This document shows, one piece after another, positions 17,358 to 27,212 of a stretch of 64,000 nt of DNA; position 1 is the first letter of the stretch, and each line of letters opens with the position of its first letter. The stretch comes from Candidatus Wallbacteria bacterium (GTDB taxonomy: Bacteria; Muiribacteriota; JAQTZZ01): the NCBI GenBank assembly GCA_028687545.1, contig JAQTZZ010000004.1, forward strand, positions 62,001 through 126,000, read 5' to 3'. The position numbers were made by a program, and so were the translations under genes. Under the pieces are notes generated by a model. That model searched no databases and was not told the DNA's origin. It saw only the letters and a list, made by a program, of their open reading frames with translations.

Positions 17358-18805
17358 CGATGATTAATAAAAGTAATCTTCTGGTCTTTCTATTTATCTT
17401 GATATATTGCGGCTGGAAAGCTACATACTGTGATGATTATTTTTACTATTGGAATTTATCAGAATCATTGAAAAATCATGGCCAATTATCAGTGGATGTT
17501 GAACCAGGAAATTTTCAACAGGTTATATCTCCGCAAGTTGGTATTTCCTATTTAATCTATTTATTGCGCATCATGTTTGGAAGTGAATGGGAAGTAATAA
17601 TGCGTTTGATTATCGCAATTACTTACTTTTTCACTTACTACTTTCTTGTCAATCTCTTTAGCAAATTACAGCTAAGCAATCCTCGTTTGGTTTCATTGTT
17701 AATAATATTCAACCCTTATTTCATTAATAACCTAATACTAATTTATAATGATAACTTTTCTACATTATTTTGTTTTTGCTTTATTTTGTTTTACATCGAG
17801 TCAGAAATAGAGTTTTCACGTAAGGACTTTTTAGTCTTATTCATTATTACCTTGGCAGCTGCGTTTTTCAGGGTAAATATTTATTTATTAGTATTCTCTT
17901 CGTGCCTTTTTGAGTTGATTAATAGAAATTGGCGAAATTTGCTGAGGCTTATCTCTATTTTAGGCATTTGTTTTTTGTTTAATCATTGGTTTATTTCTGC
18001 CAACAATCAGGAAAACATTAAGAAAACAATAGATAATCAGTTTGTTGCTGGTGCAGCCCCTTTTTTCTTGAGTTTAGAAAAGAACGTATTTTTTCTTACA
18101 GATGGAATATTGCCTGTCAAAGAAGCAAAGCGGTTATCCAGAAGTTTCAGTGTGTTTTTAACGAATGCATATTATTGCCTTATTACAATTCTAATTCTGA
18201 TAGGTGGGTATGTTTTTATTGCTTCAAAACAAAGCAGCAAGGCAAAGTGGTTTGTTGTTTTATCCATATTCAGCCATTTGATTTTCTTTTCTCTTTTTTA
18301 TCATCACATGAACATTCCAAGATACTATTTCAGCATTTTACCATTAGTTTATTTTCTCATTTTATATCAATTTAATTGTTTTACCAGAAAAAACACTATC
18401 CTCATTTTACTTTTAGTCAGTTTTGTTTCTGCAGATTTATTTAAGAATTCATCCTTTGTATACCCTGGTGCCTATTACGCATTCACCTTGCCTGTTATTG
18501 ATAAATTCTGGGATAATGTCAAATTAAGCCAGTTGAGAACTGACCAGACTATATTCATGTCGAATCAACAGTTTAAACTTTATTACTACTGTAACGTTAA
18601 AAGTTTTCCTGTTTCGAAATTAACGGAGGGAAATTTTGTAAAAGAACATCCCTTATTCTGTTGGGTTGGCACTATGCCTTTTAAAGCAATTGCAGCAGGT
18701 AATTTCAATGAAAAAATTGTGTTCCATAGCGCCCAGCAGTATTATTTTTCTGAAATCAGGTGCATGTCCTCTGAAGTGTTTCTAATTGAAAGGAAGCAGA
18801 ACTAA
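17354..18805 (+). CDS. Polytopic membrane protein, GT-C (GT39-like) glycosyltransferase candidate
   Basis: 483 residues with about 11 hydrophobic segments. The first loop after helix 1 carries the acidic motif YCDDYFYYWNL, the place where GT-C enzymes such as GT39 mannosyltransferases keep catalytic Asp residues. The C-terminal about 110 residues are less hydrophobic. It may transfer a sugar from a polyprenyl-phosphate donor in the periplasm. It is translationally coupled to the sulfatase-fold gene. The family call rests on topology and one motif. Confidence 0.5.
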   Translation: MTMINKSNLLVFLFILIYCGWKATYCDDYFYYWNLSESLKNHGQLSVDVEPGNFQQVISPQVGISYLIYLLRIMFGSEWEVIMRLIIAITYFFTYYFLVNLFSKLQLSNPRLVSLLIIFNPYFINNLILIYNDNFSTLFCFCFILFYIESEIEFSRKDFLVLFIITLAAAFFRVNIYLLVFSSCLFELINRNWRNLLRLISILGICFLFNHWFISANNQENIKKTIDNQFVAGAAPFFLSLEKNVFFLTDGILPVKEAKRLSRSFSVFLTNAYYCLITILILIGGYVFIASKQSSKAKWFVVLSIFSHLIFFSLFYHHMNIPRYYFSILPLVYFLILYQFNCFTRKNTILILLLVSFVSADLFKNSSFVYPGAYYAFTLPVIDKFWDNVKLSQLRTDQTIFMSNQQFKLYYYCNVKSFPVSKLTEGNFVKEHPLFCWVGTMPFKAIAAGNFNEKIVFHSAQQYYFSEIRCMSSEVFLIERKQN

Positions 18806-18836
18806 CTGGAATTTTCAGCGGAGAAGTTCTGCAGTC

Positions 18837-19628
18837 ATGGAAAAAAACATTAAATCCAAGCCTATCCAGCTGCCTATGATTAGTGTGGTAACAGTAGTTT
18901 TTAATTCTGCATCAACTATTGAAAAGACAATAATAAGTATTATAAATCAGACCTATAAAAATTTCGAATACATTGTAATCGATGGTGGATCTAGCGATGG
19001 GACAATTAATGTAATAAATAAATATCGGGATAAAATTAATTGCATCATCAGTGAAAAAGACGAAGGTATAAGCGATGCATTTAACAAAGGGGTCAGAAAC
19101 TCCTCTGGGGATTGGATAATTTTCATCAACTCAGGTGACACATTCATTGCTGATTCCATTTTAGATAAAGTTCATTCTCATCTATTGCAAACTGATTTTG
19201 ATGTTATTTACGGGAAAATTAATTTAGTTAATACCTATAATTGCACACAGCTCATATGCGGAAAACCATTTGACAGGAAGACTTTTTTGAAAAGAATGAA
19301 CATTCCGCATCAAGCCACATTTCATAATAAAAACCTGTATTTGAAATATGGATTTTATAGCACTGATTACCGCATAGCAATGGATTATGATTTACTTTTA
19401 AGAGTCAAAGACTTGAAAGTTTTGTTTATTAATGAAGTCATCTCCAACATGTCTGCAGGCGGGGTCAGTCAAATCTATCCGATTAAGACTTTCAGGGAGT
19501 TCACAAAAGCCAAGCTTACTAATTTAAAGAATAAATCCCATCTTATGATAAAATACGAGTATTGTTTTATGGTAATGAAGCAAGGTTTGAAACAAGTAAT
19601 GGTTTGTTTAAAACTGATTAAAGGCTGA
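18837..19628 (+). CDS. Glycosyltransferase family 2
   Basis: Inverting GT-A enzyme of 263 residues. It has the GT2 start ISVVTVVFNSASTIEKTIISI, YIVIDGGSSDGTINVI, EKDEGISDAFNKGV and FINSGDTF (the DXD position is substituted by SGD, as is common in this subgroup). ATG 18837 is preceded by GCGGAGAAG; an upstream TTG (18786) lies inside the previous gene. Expected to add a repeat-unit sugar. Confidence 0.85.
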   Translation: MEKNIKSKPIQLPMISVVTVVFNSASTIEKTIISIINQTYKNFEYIVIDGGSSDGTINVINKYRDKINCIISEKDEGISDAFNKGVRNSSGDWIIFINSGDTFIADSILDKVHSHLLQTDFDVIYGKINLVNTYNCTQLICGKPFDRKTFLKRMNIPHQATFHNKNLYLKYGFYSTDYRIAMDYDLLLRVKDLKVLFINEVISNMSAGGVSQIYPIKTFREFTKAKLTNLKNKSHLMIKYEYCFMVMKQGLKQVMVCLKLIKG

Positions 19629-19630
19629 CT

Positions 19631-20824
19631 ATGAAAATTTCCATTCGAAAATTTATTTTCTGGTTAATACTATTTGGAATTGCTTTAACTCCATTTTTAT
19701 CTATAGCTGAAGTTTATGCACTTTTACAAGGTCTGATGTCGGATACATCAAAAGCTCTTACACCTGTGTATTTAAAAGCAATGAAAGACATATTGTTTTT
19801 ATTTATTTTATCTTTAGGAATAATTGTTTTTCTGAAGGAAACAAAAATTCATTATTTTGATAAATATTTCTTGGTGTTAATATTATTATCTATCGCATCG
19901 ATGCTAATTTCATTTCCTATGACTACTCTTATGGCATGTGCATCTGGAATACGCTGGTTACTGCCATTACTGCTCATACCGGTAATTTATCGATCAGTTG
20001 ATACGAATTTACAAAATAAAATTAACACTATTATGGTATTTATTTTAATAACCAGCTGCATACTTCAAGTGTTTCAGGCTATATACTTCCCATCGTTTTT
20101 CGGAAGAACATTTTTCGGTTTAAACAAAAGAAATCCTGGTATCTTTCTGATACCTACTAGTATGGCGGCATTTACAATGGTATCTATGTTCTATTGTTTC
20201 CATTTCAGTCCAAATGGATTAATAAAAAAAACAGTACTATATCTTATAGGACCTTTAAGCATATTTCTAACCGGTTCTGGAACTGGTGTTTTAATTCTGA
20301 TGGCTTTTTATTTGTGCTTACTGTATTCCAAAATACTGCAAAAAGGGTTATTTGTAACTTTAACTCCTTTAATGTTGATTGTTATGATTGTAATAATGCC
20401 AATTCTAGTTGGAAGAAGCCATATTTATGTTTCATTATTAGCGCGAGTAAATATCTTTCTATCGAATGTATTAGATCCCAAAAATGCACTGATATCGATG
20501 AGATTTGGAGAAGCTACAAATACGATGGTTCTTGTAAATACCTCAAGTCTTTCTTTCAATGCAATGGGGCACAAAGGATTTATAGCAGACTCAACACTTA
20601 CTTCAATTGCCTGCAATGTTGGCTTTGTTGCCTTAGTTGTCTTTGCTTTACTGATGATTAAATTTGTTAGACAAGAATTAATATTCATGCATTTTTTAGT
20701 AATTTTCGTTGGTTTTATGGTTTCTACAATTATATTTGAGATGTTTCCCATCAATTTATTGTTTGCGGTTAATCTGGCTTACCTAAGGAAAATTCAAAAT
20801 GAAAATCAAGCCTATATTACTTAA
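19631..20824 (+). CDS. wzy: O-antigen polymerase candidate (Wzy/WaaL-like membrane protein)
   Basis: 397 residues with about 10 to 12 membrane helices. A conserved-looking segment, FLTGSGTGVLILMAFYLC, matches the Wzy_C type helix, and a large loop before it (residues about 140-190) fits the periplasmic loop. With Wzx and Wzz in the same operon, the polymerase is the missing partner and this is the best candidate; O-antigen ligase has the same topology and cannot be excluded. The 3' end overlaps the next gene by 26 bases. Confidence 0.6.
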   Translation: MKISIRKFIFWLILFGIALTPFLSIAEVYALLQGLMSDTSKALTPVYLKAMKDILFLFILSLGIIVFLKETKIHYFDKYFLVLILLSIASMLISFPMTTLMACASGIRWLLPLLLIPVIYRSVDTNLQNKINTIMVFILITSCILQVFQAIYFPSFFGRTFFGLNKRNPGIFLIPTSMAAFTMVSMFYCFHFSPNGLIKKTVLYLIGPLSIFLTGSGTGVLILMAFYLCLLYSKILQKGLFVTLTPLMLIVMIVIMPILVGRSHIYVSLLARVNIFLSNVLDPKNALISMRFGEATNTMVLVNTSSLSFNAMGHKGFIADSTLTSIACNVGFVALVVFALLMIKFVRQELIFMHFLVIFVGFMVSTIIFEMFPINLLFAVNLAYLRKIQNENQAYIT

Positions 20825-22064
20825 TACAAACGACTTTTCGGGCGGAGCTGCCAGAGCTGTGCAGAGATTGCATGCTGGTCTACAAAAAGTAGGTATAGAT
20901 TCGACATTATTGGTTCAAAAAAAAAGCAGTGCTGTAAGCAATACTTATGGCCCGAGGCCTGGCATTGAAAGATTTATCAGCATACTCCGTCCATATATTG
21001 ATATTTTACCCTTGGCATTTTATCCATCATCTTTAAAATATGTGTGGGATATTGGATGGCTTCCGTCATTACAATTTAAAAGAATTAAAAGCTTCAGACC
21101 CAATATTGTGAATCTACATTGGATTACCCGTGGATTTATTGCCATTAATGACTTGACGAGATTTAAACTTCCCATAGTATGGACATTGCATGATTCCTGG
21201 CCTTTTACTGGAGGATGCCATGTGCCAGGGGAATGCACAAATTACAGAGAATCCTGCGGACACTGCTTTCAACTTAATTCAAAGAAAGGCAGCGATCTGA
21301 GCAGGTTGATCTGGGAGCATAAAAATAGAGCCTGGAACAATTTGAAAATCTCTGTTGTTACACCCAGCAGATGGCTGGCGAATTGCGCGAAGGAAAGTTC
21401 ACTGTTTCGAAACAGACAAATTGAAGTAATTGCAAACAGCCTTGATCTGGAAGTGTTTTATCCTGAGGACAGATTACTTTCCAGGTCTAAATTGAAACTT
21501 CCTGCTGATAAGACCATTTTGTTGTTTGGAGCTGTAAAGAGTCTTACGGATAAAAATAAAGGGTTCGACATATTTATAAAGGTAATTAACAGATTAGTTC
21601 ATTCTGAACTGAAAGACAGCTTTGAAGTGGCAATTTTTGGGTCTAAACCAAACAGGACCATCAATGAGATAAAAGTTCCAGTACATGACTTCGGGTTAAT
21701 TTCCAGTGATGAAACCTTGAGAATTCTTTATTCTGCTGCAGATGTGATGTGCATACCGTCAAGGCAGGAATCTTTTGGACAGACAGCTACTGAATCCATG
21801 GCTTGCGGTACACCAGTCGCATGCTTTGGCGGCACTGGTCTGCTGGATATAGTGGATCACCAGCAGAGCGGCTATCTTGCTGATCCTTATTCTGATGATA
21901 GCTTTTGCACTGGAATTAAATGGTTGTTAAGAGCAGAACGTAAGAAAATAGCCTTTAATGCAATTGAAAAGGTCAGAAAGGAATTTGAAGTAAAGGTAAT
22001 CGCCAATAAATACAGAGGATTGTATGAAAAAATTCTGCTTTCAAGTAAAATAAGGCCAGAATGA
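20799..22064 (+). CDS. Glycosyltransferase family 4
   Basis: 421-residue GT-B enzyme. It starts with ILLNTNDFSGGAARAVQRLHAGL, a donor-side signature of GT4, then has WTLHDSWPFTGGCHVPGEC and a Cys-rich CTNYRESCGHC stretch typical of WcaC-like enzymes, and a C-terminal IPSRQESFGQTATESMACGTPVACF. It starts 26 bases inside the polymerase gene, and its stop overlaps the next ATG by 4 bases. Cytoplasmic repeat-unit assembly is expected. Confidence 0.85.
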   Translation: MKIKPILLNTNDFSGGAARAVQRLHAGLQKVGIDSTLLVQKKSSAVSNTYGPRPGIERFISILRPYIDILPLAFYPSSLKYVWDIGWLPSLQFKRIKSFRPNIVNLHWITRGFIAINDLTRFKLPIVWTLHDSWPFTGGCHVPGECTNYRESCGHCFQLNSKKGSDLSRLIWEHKNRAWNNLKISVVTPSRWLANCAKESSLFRNRQIEVIANSLDLEVFYPEDRLLSRSKLKLPADKTILLFGAVKSLTDKNKGFDIFIKVINRLVHSELKDSFEVAIFGSKPNRTINEIKVPVHDFGLISSDETLRILYSAADVMCIPSRQESFGQTATESMACGTPVACFGGTGLLDIVDHQQSGYLADPYSDDSFCTGIKWLLRAERKKIAFNAIEKVRKEFEVKVIANKYRGLYEKILLSSKIRPE

Positions 22065-22834
22065 AGATATCCATTATTACAGCCTGTTTTAACAGCCACG
22101 ACTATATTCAACAGTGTTTGACCAGTGTTCAGAGTCAAAACCATCAGAATATTGAGCATATTATCATTGATGGTGGATCGACTGATGGGACTCTGAGAAT
22201 AATTGAACAGAACAGGAGCAGAGACAGTATCGTAGTCTCGGAGAGGGATGATGGAATTTATCATGCACTGAACAAGGGAATTTCACTGGCAACTGGAGAC
22301 ATCATTGGTTTTCTGCATTCCGACGACCTGTACAATGATCAGAATGTAATAACTGATGTGTGTGATGAATTTGTTAAATCTGATCCAGACAGTTTATTTG
22401 GCGATCTGATTTATGTGTCGCGTCAGAATCATAATAAAGTGCTCAGATACTGGAAATCCGGTGAATTCAGGAAAGGTAGTTTTAAATGGGGCTGGATGCC
22501 GCCGCACCCGACCTTTTTTGTTAAAAAAGAAGTCTATAATAAATATGGCGATTTTGATACAAGACTGAGAATCGCTGCAGATTATGAGATTATGCTCAGA
22601 TTCCTTGAAAAAATTAAGATTTCTACTTCCTATATCCCCAAGACATTAGTTAAAATGAGAATTGGCGGGGAAAGCAACAGAAATTTGAAAAATATTTTCT
22701 TAAAAAGCAGAGAAGATTTTCGAGCCTGGCGTATTAATGGACTTAGATGCAATTTTTATACGATATTTTTGAAAAATATATTAAAATTGGAGCAATTTAT
22801 CCATTTTGGAGGGAACAATTATGAATCAGAATGA
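22061..22834 (+). CDS. Glycosyltransferase family 2
   Basis: 257-residue GT-A enzyme with SIITACFNSHDYIQQCLTSV, HIIIDGGSTDGTLRII, ERDDGIYHALNKGISLATGDIIGFLHSDDLY (DXD-like HSDD) and PPHPTFFVKKEVYNKYG near the C-terminus. It resembles the other GT2 in this locus but is clearly a different gene. Coupled to the GT4 by an ATGA overlap; its last 14 bases overlap the Wzz-like gene. Confidence 0.87.
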   Translation: MKISIITACFNSHDYIQQCLTSVQSQNHQNIEHIIIDGGSTDGTLRIIEQNRSRDSIVVSERDDGIYHALNKGISLATGDIIGFLHSDDLYNDQNVITDVCDEFVKSDPDSLFGDLIYVSRQNHNKVLRYWKSGEFRKGSFKWGWMPPHPTFFVKKEVYNKYGDFDTRLRIAADYEIMLRFLEKIKISTSYIPKTLVKMRIGGESNRNLKNIFLKSREDFRAWRINGLRCNFYTIFLKNILKLEQFIHFGGNNYESE

Positions 22835-24656
22835 TCAGCATGACATGATAGATTTAAAAATATTGTATAAGGTAGTAATTAATAAGAAAAAGATATTATT
22901 TACCACAGTTTTATTGTTTACAATAGTTGGTTTGATTTATATTTTTAACACAAAAAAAGTTTTTCAGGCAAGTGCTTCAATTTTGTTACCATCTAAACCT
23001 AAAGTTATGAATTCATTGGCTGCTAATGACAATTTTCTTTCTATTTTTAATAACACGAATGACTCGGGCAGCAGTAATTTCAAGGCTTTTTTATTATCGA
23101 GACCAGTTCTTGATAAGTTGGTTGAAGTTGTAGTGGAAGAGACGAAATCAAAGATGAAATGGCCTTTAGGTCCCTCTTTCAGATATAAAATCAAGGAATT
23201 TTTTGGCTGGCCAGAATATGATGTTGAAATGTTTCGAAGTAAAGTAAGAGAAAACCTGAAACTTTCACTAAATGTCGAAGAACGACAAGATGTCTCAAAT
23301 GTGTTGGAGATTTCCTTTAACGACAATGATGGTGCAAGAGCGGAGAATTTTTTACAATTATTATTATCTGCTTCTTTTTCGAGGATGGAATTACTAAGAT
23401 TAGGAAAAACACAGGGTAAAATTGATTTTATTGGTAAAAGGATCGAGGAATGGTATGAAAATCTTTTAAAGGCGGAAGAAAACTATCGAAAGTTTCAAGA
23501 TAATTATGGTTATTTTATCCTGGATCGTGAAAGTAGTGGCCTTATCTCTACAATAGCTAAATATACAACTGAAATCCAGAGCTTAAAACTGAGTATTGAG
23601 CTGAATAATCTTAAAATAAAAGAGTACAAAGAGTCTTTACCAAAAATGGAGAAGGAAAGAATTTCCTCCCGAGAAGATGTAAAAAATCCGAGTATAGACA
23701 CTTTAAGACAGCAACTTACAGACTCTCAATTAAACCTGAGTTCAATGTTAAATTCTGATTTCAAAGAAAATAATCCTAGGGTTACTGATTTGAAAGAGAA
23801 AATTAACCTACTGAAAGCACAGATGAAAAAGGAAGTGGAAAAAATCTATTCGAGCACAACAGTTGTGAATAATCCCATTTCACAAGGATTATTTGATGGC
23901 GTCATACAAGCTGAGTTGGACAACAGATTGTCTGAAGCTACGATTGGGGTATATCAGCGGATTCTGAATGAAACAGAAGAAAAAAATAAATCCTTACCTA
24001 TGAGAAACCAGGAATTTTTTAGAATTTCCAGGGATCGCAAGACTGCGGAAGACCTTTACATGATGTTCAAGAAAAGTCTGGAAGAAGCAAAGATTGATCA
24101 ACAAAACGACCTGAAAATCGAACAGGTGCTGGAAGAACCGTATTTAAATCCCAGTCCAATTAAACCAAATTTTACAAAGTACTTATTTGCTTTCACTGCT
24201 GTTGGTTGTCTATTTGGGTATATCATAGTATTTCTGCTTTATTTTTTTGAAGGTCATGTTTCTGAAGTAAATTTAAGATCTATACTCCCTAAGGCCAGAT
24301 TTTTACAATCTACAGATTTCACAAAACTGTTTGGCAGTATCATGTGTGGTAGCAATGAAGGTCAACGGACTCTGATACTTCTATCGAACGATGAAATATC
24401 TCTAGACAAACTTAAATGCGGATTTAATGACAAATTTACAATAATATCTGATTCCTCAAAACCTGAAGATCTATCCAACAATTGTTTCATTGTAAGGAAT
24501 GCTGTTGAGAATGTAAACTGGTATCCATTGATTAACGGATCAAACAAAATCGTCATTCCTTTCTCTGAGGATAAATCGAAGTTTAAAGATGCTGAGTTTC
24601 TTTCTCAAATTCTTGGGGAACTTGAAAATGTAACTGTGATACTTGAAACAATCTGA
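22821..24656 (+). CDS. Wzz/Wzc-like chain-length protein with a degenerate C-terminal domain
   Basis: Regulates polymer length or export from the inner membrane. Layout: cytoplasmic N-terminus, membrane helix about 30-50 (ILFTTVLLFTIVGLIYIF), a long periplasmic coiled-coil region (about 60-450) and a second helix (YLFAFTAVGCLFGYIIVFLLYFF). After that helix come about 130 more residues, where Wzc proteins have a tyrosine kinase. Here the first strand (RTLILLSND) has no Walker A GxxGxGK[ST], no Walker B and no tyrosine-rich tail. Start ATG 22821 follows GGAGGG; TTG 22806 is an in-frame alternative. Last gene of the + strand run. Confidence 0.8.
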   Translation: MNQNDQHDMIDLKILYKVVINKKKILFTTVLLFTIVGLIYIFNTKKVFQASASILLPSKPKVMNSLAANDNFLSIFNNTNDSGSSNFKAFLLSRPVLDKLVEVVVEETKSKMKWPLGPSFRYKIKEFFGWPEYDVEMFRSKVRENLKLSLNVEERQDVSNVLEISFNDNDGARAENFLQLLLSASFSRMELLRLGKTQGKIDFIGKRIEEWYENLLKAEENYRKFQDNYGYFILDRESSGLISTIAKYTTEIQSLKLSIELNNLKIKEYKESLPKMEKERISSREDVKNPSIDTLRQQLTDSQLNLSSMLNSDFKENNPRVTDLKEKINLLKAQMKKEVEKIYSSTTVVNNPISQGLFDGVIQAELDNRLSEATIGVYQRILNETEEKNKSLPMRNQEFFRISRDRKTAEDLYMMFKKSLEEAKIDQQNDLKIEQVLEEPYLNPSPIKPNFTKYLFAFTAVGCLFGYIIVFLLYFFEGHVSEVNLRSILPKARFLQSTDFTKLFGSIMCGSNEGQRTLILLSNDEISLDKLKCGFNDKFTIISDSSKPEDLSNNCFIVRNAVENVNWYPLINGSNKIVIPFSEDKSKFKDAEFLSQILGELENVTVILETI

Positions 24657-24737
24657 TGTGCTTTAAAGTAAGTTAATGTATTTTCTTCCAGTATTACTAT
24701 TATCGTAAGTACATGTTATAAATCAAGCACATTATCA

Positions 24738-26147
24738 CTATTTCCATAGAAACAGCTTGAGTGCGGCTCTGGCCTTTTTCCAGAGTTCTCTGGCATTTTT
24801 GAGACGCAGCAGGCGACTTAGAATGTATGAGGGACGGAAATAGAATTTTTTATAGCCTTCGAGCACCAATTCTTTCAGTCGGCTTTCCCGGATTTCTGCA
24901 TCCCAGAATCTGGGTGTGAATGAATCTCGGGGATCAGCTGCAAAAGCTTGGTAAAAGTCAGGGAATAGTCCTCTTTCAATCCCCATCCTGTAAATTTCTG
25001 TACCTGGGAACGGTGTGAGTATTGTCAGATGCATAAAATCCGGGGCCAGTTGGCGTGCGAAGCGGAAAGTGGCGCGGATGTCTTGCTCGGTTTCTGACGG
25101 GGCTCCGATCATGAAATAGGCCAGAGTCTCAATTCCCAGCTGTTTCGAAGTTCTGAACGCTTTAAGCGCTTGCTCCTTAGTAATGTCCTTGTTGAGTACA
25201 TGCAGTATCTTGCTGGTACCGGCTTCAACTCCGAAATGAATGTGTTGACAGTTGGCTCTTTTCAGAAAGGAAAGCATCTCACAATCTACAGTGTTCACCC
25301 TGGACCTGATACTCCAGACAATGGTAAGGCCGCGTTCCAGATAGCCCATGCAGACATCGATCACTCGTTTTCTGTCGATCGTGAAAGTATCATCGTAGAC
25401 AAGAATTTCTTTGATTCCGAGGCGTTCACAGGCTTCCATTTCCGAAATCACGTATCCAGCGCTGTGAGCTCTAAAGCGCTTGCCCAGATGCGGTCTGTCA
25501 CAGAAGCTGCACCGATAGGGACAGCCGCGGGAGGTGAACATGGTGGTCACAGGATTGTTGATCGACAGGAGGGAGGAATATTTGCGGAAAGGGGTAAGGG
25601 TGCGGTCCGGGATTGGAATGCTGTCCAGGTCTTCGATGAATTCAGGATCTGCCCCAAAGCGGATGTCGCTACCCTCTCGATAGACCAGACCGGGTATTCG
25701 GGGTAATTCTTTAAAGTTGTCGAGATTCTCGAGAAGCATGGGAAACGAGAATTCGCCCTCTCCCATTATTGCATAATCCGCACCTGTAGTATACATTGCC
25801 TCCCGCGGATAGATATAGACATGCGGCCCACCCAGCACGAGCCTGCTGGAAGGAGCTTCTTTTTTCACGAGTCTGCAGGTATCCAGTACGTCAAGCAGCG
25901 TGAATGTCATCACTATTATCCCTGTGACATCGGGTTTGTATTCTCTGATGAATTTCCCGATCTCTTGGTAGGTGAGTTTTTCGACCTGGGCATCAAGCAC
26001 AGAAACTAAATAGCCCCGATTCTTCAGGATGGTGCCCAGATATAGCAGACCCAGTGGAGGGAAGCAACCCACTTCTTCTTTGACGATCCTGGGATTATTG
26101 CAGAGGATTTCCCGGCCTGAGGGTGGATTGATCAGTAGTACTTTCAT
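24738..26147 (-). CDS. B12-binding-domain radical SAM protein
   Basis: 469 residues. The N-terminal cobalamin-binding-like domain (LLINPPSG, GCFPPLGLLYLGTILKNRGY, VLGGPHV, YAIMGEGE) is followed by a radical SAM domain with the 4Fe-4S motif C-x3-C-x2-C in TSRGCPYRCSFCDRP (about residues 208-215), then VEAGTSKILHVLNKDIT and YFMIGAPSETEQDI. Enzymes of this class make methyl or rearrangement changes on lipids, sugars or natural products; the substrate cannot be read from sequence. The gene faces the polysaccharide operon, with 81 bases between stops and no clear terminator. Confidence 0.85.
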   Translation of the reverse strand: MKVLLINPPSGREILCNNPRIVKEEVGCFPPLGLLYLGTILKNRGYLVSVLDAQVEKLTYQEIGKFIREYKPDVTGIIVMTFTLLDVLDTCRLVKKEAPSSRLVLGGPHVYIYPREAMYTTGADYAIMGEGEFSFPMLLENLDNFKELPRIPGLVYREGSDIRFGADPEFIEDLDSIPIPDRTLTPFRKYSSLLSINNPVTTMFTSRGCPYRCSFCDRPHLGKRFRAHSAGYVISEMEACERLGIKEILVYDDTFTIDRKRVIDVCMGYLERGLTIVWSIRSRVNTVDCEMLSFLKRANCQHIHFGVEAGTSKILHVLNKDITKEQALKAFRTSKQLGIETLAYFMIGAPSETEQDIRATFRFARQLAPDFMHLTILTPFPGTEIYRMGIERGLFPDFYQAFAADPRDSFTPRFWDAEIRESRLKELVLEGYKKFYFRPSYILSRLLRLKNARELWKKARAALKLFLWK

Positions 26148-26306
26148 TTAAACATGCCTTTGCATACAACCACATCAGAGATTGGACTAAGTGCCAGTAG
26201 TTGAATTCTCGAAAGGCACGAAAGTAGTGTGACTGTTTTCATGATCCTATGTCGACTTCTAACAAAATGAAACAGATTTCTCTCGCTAGAAACATCATAT
26301 TCTAAA

Positions 26307-27146
26307 TTATCTCCATTTTCTCATTGTAGCCAGCATATCCGCAATCAATCCAAAGAAAAAGAAGATGAAGCCTGCCAGCGACATCACAGTGAAACTGCCG
26401 GAAATGTGGAACAAACCCTTGAGGTGAATTTCATACAGAAGTTCCCATGCAGAGAGGGTAAAGCATATCAAGCTGAACGGCAGGAAAACCTTGAGTGGAT
26501 TGAAGAAGGCAGCCATCTTGAGCACCATATAGAAAGTACGCAGTGCGTCGGACGCAAGCACTTCCGACCTTCCTCCCTGGCGAGGGATCACATCCACAGG
26601 CACATATTTCACCCTGTATCCATCAGTGAAAGCAGCCAGCGTGATCGTGGTAGTGAAGGAGAAACCGTCCGGAAGTATCGGCAGATATTTGACTATGAAA
26701 TCCCTCTTGAAAATCCTGAACCCGCTGTTCAGGTCAGGGATCTTTCTACCGGTCAGAAAATCTGCGAATTGGGCGAGTAGGAATTTTCCGGGTTTTCGAA
26801 GCAATACCGATCCTGTCCGCCGCGCCCCTACTACCATGTCGAAATCTCTGCAATGTTCCAGAAGCTTGGAAATCTCCGTTGACTGGTGCTGGCCGTCACT
26901 ATCCATGATTGCCACAAATTCACTCGTTGCCGCTCTGATCCCAGTCTTGAGTGCTGCCCCGTAGCCATAATTCTCCGGGTGAGTAATCACCATGTAACCC
27001 GACGATTTAAGAATAGTAGCGCTTGAATCAGTGCTACCATCGTCTACGATAATCACTTCCCAATTTTGTGGAATAGATTTGAGGCCGTCTAGCAGCCCGG
27101 GTAGGTTTTTTTCCTCATTGTAAACTGGTATCACTATGGTGAGCAT
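26307..27146 (-). CDS. Membrane-anchored GT2 glycosyltransferase (polyprenyl-phosphate type)
   Basis: 279 residues from the ATG at 27146. It has the DPM1/GtrB pattern LTIVIPVYNEEKNLPGLLDGL, VIIVDDGSTDSSATIL, YGYGAALKTGIRAA, MDSDGQHQSTEI and LNSGFRIFKRD. Two C-terminal membrane helices (about 215-275) anchor it. Such enzymes make polyprenyl-phosphate-linked sugars for periplasmic GT-C transferases, and one GT-C candidate lies at 17354-18805. A longer frame to 27203 exists but adds residues unlike the family. Confidence 0.82.
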   Translation of the reverse strand: MLTIVIPVYNEEKNLPGLLDGLKSIPQNWEVIIVDDGSTDSSATILKSSGYMVITHPENYGYGAALKTGIRAATSEFVAIMDSDGQHQSTEISKLLEHCRDFDMVVGARRTGSVLLRKPGKFLLAQFADFLTGRKIPDLNSGFRIFKRDFIVKYLPILPDGFSFTTTITLAAFTDGYRVKYVPVDVIPRQGGRSEVLASDALRTFYMVLKMAAFFNPLKVFLPFSLICFTLSAWELLYEIHLKGLFHISGSFTVMSLAGFIFFFFGLIADMLATMRKWR

Positions 27147-27212
27147 TGAACAAATTTTACTTAGTAAAGAAGTAATTGTCCATACTTGAGAATTTAAACA
27201 CACGAAACGGAA

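Noticed and set aside
20194-20661. 155-codon + strand frame inside the polymerase gene
   Set aside because: Out of frame with a membrane protein gene and rich in Cys, Phe and Asn, as expected for a shadow.
24657-24737. Terminator between the Wzz-like gene and the radical SAM gene
   Set aside because: Only a weak TGTGCTT/AAGCACA pairing with a very long loop; no T-run.
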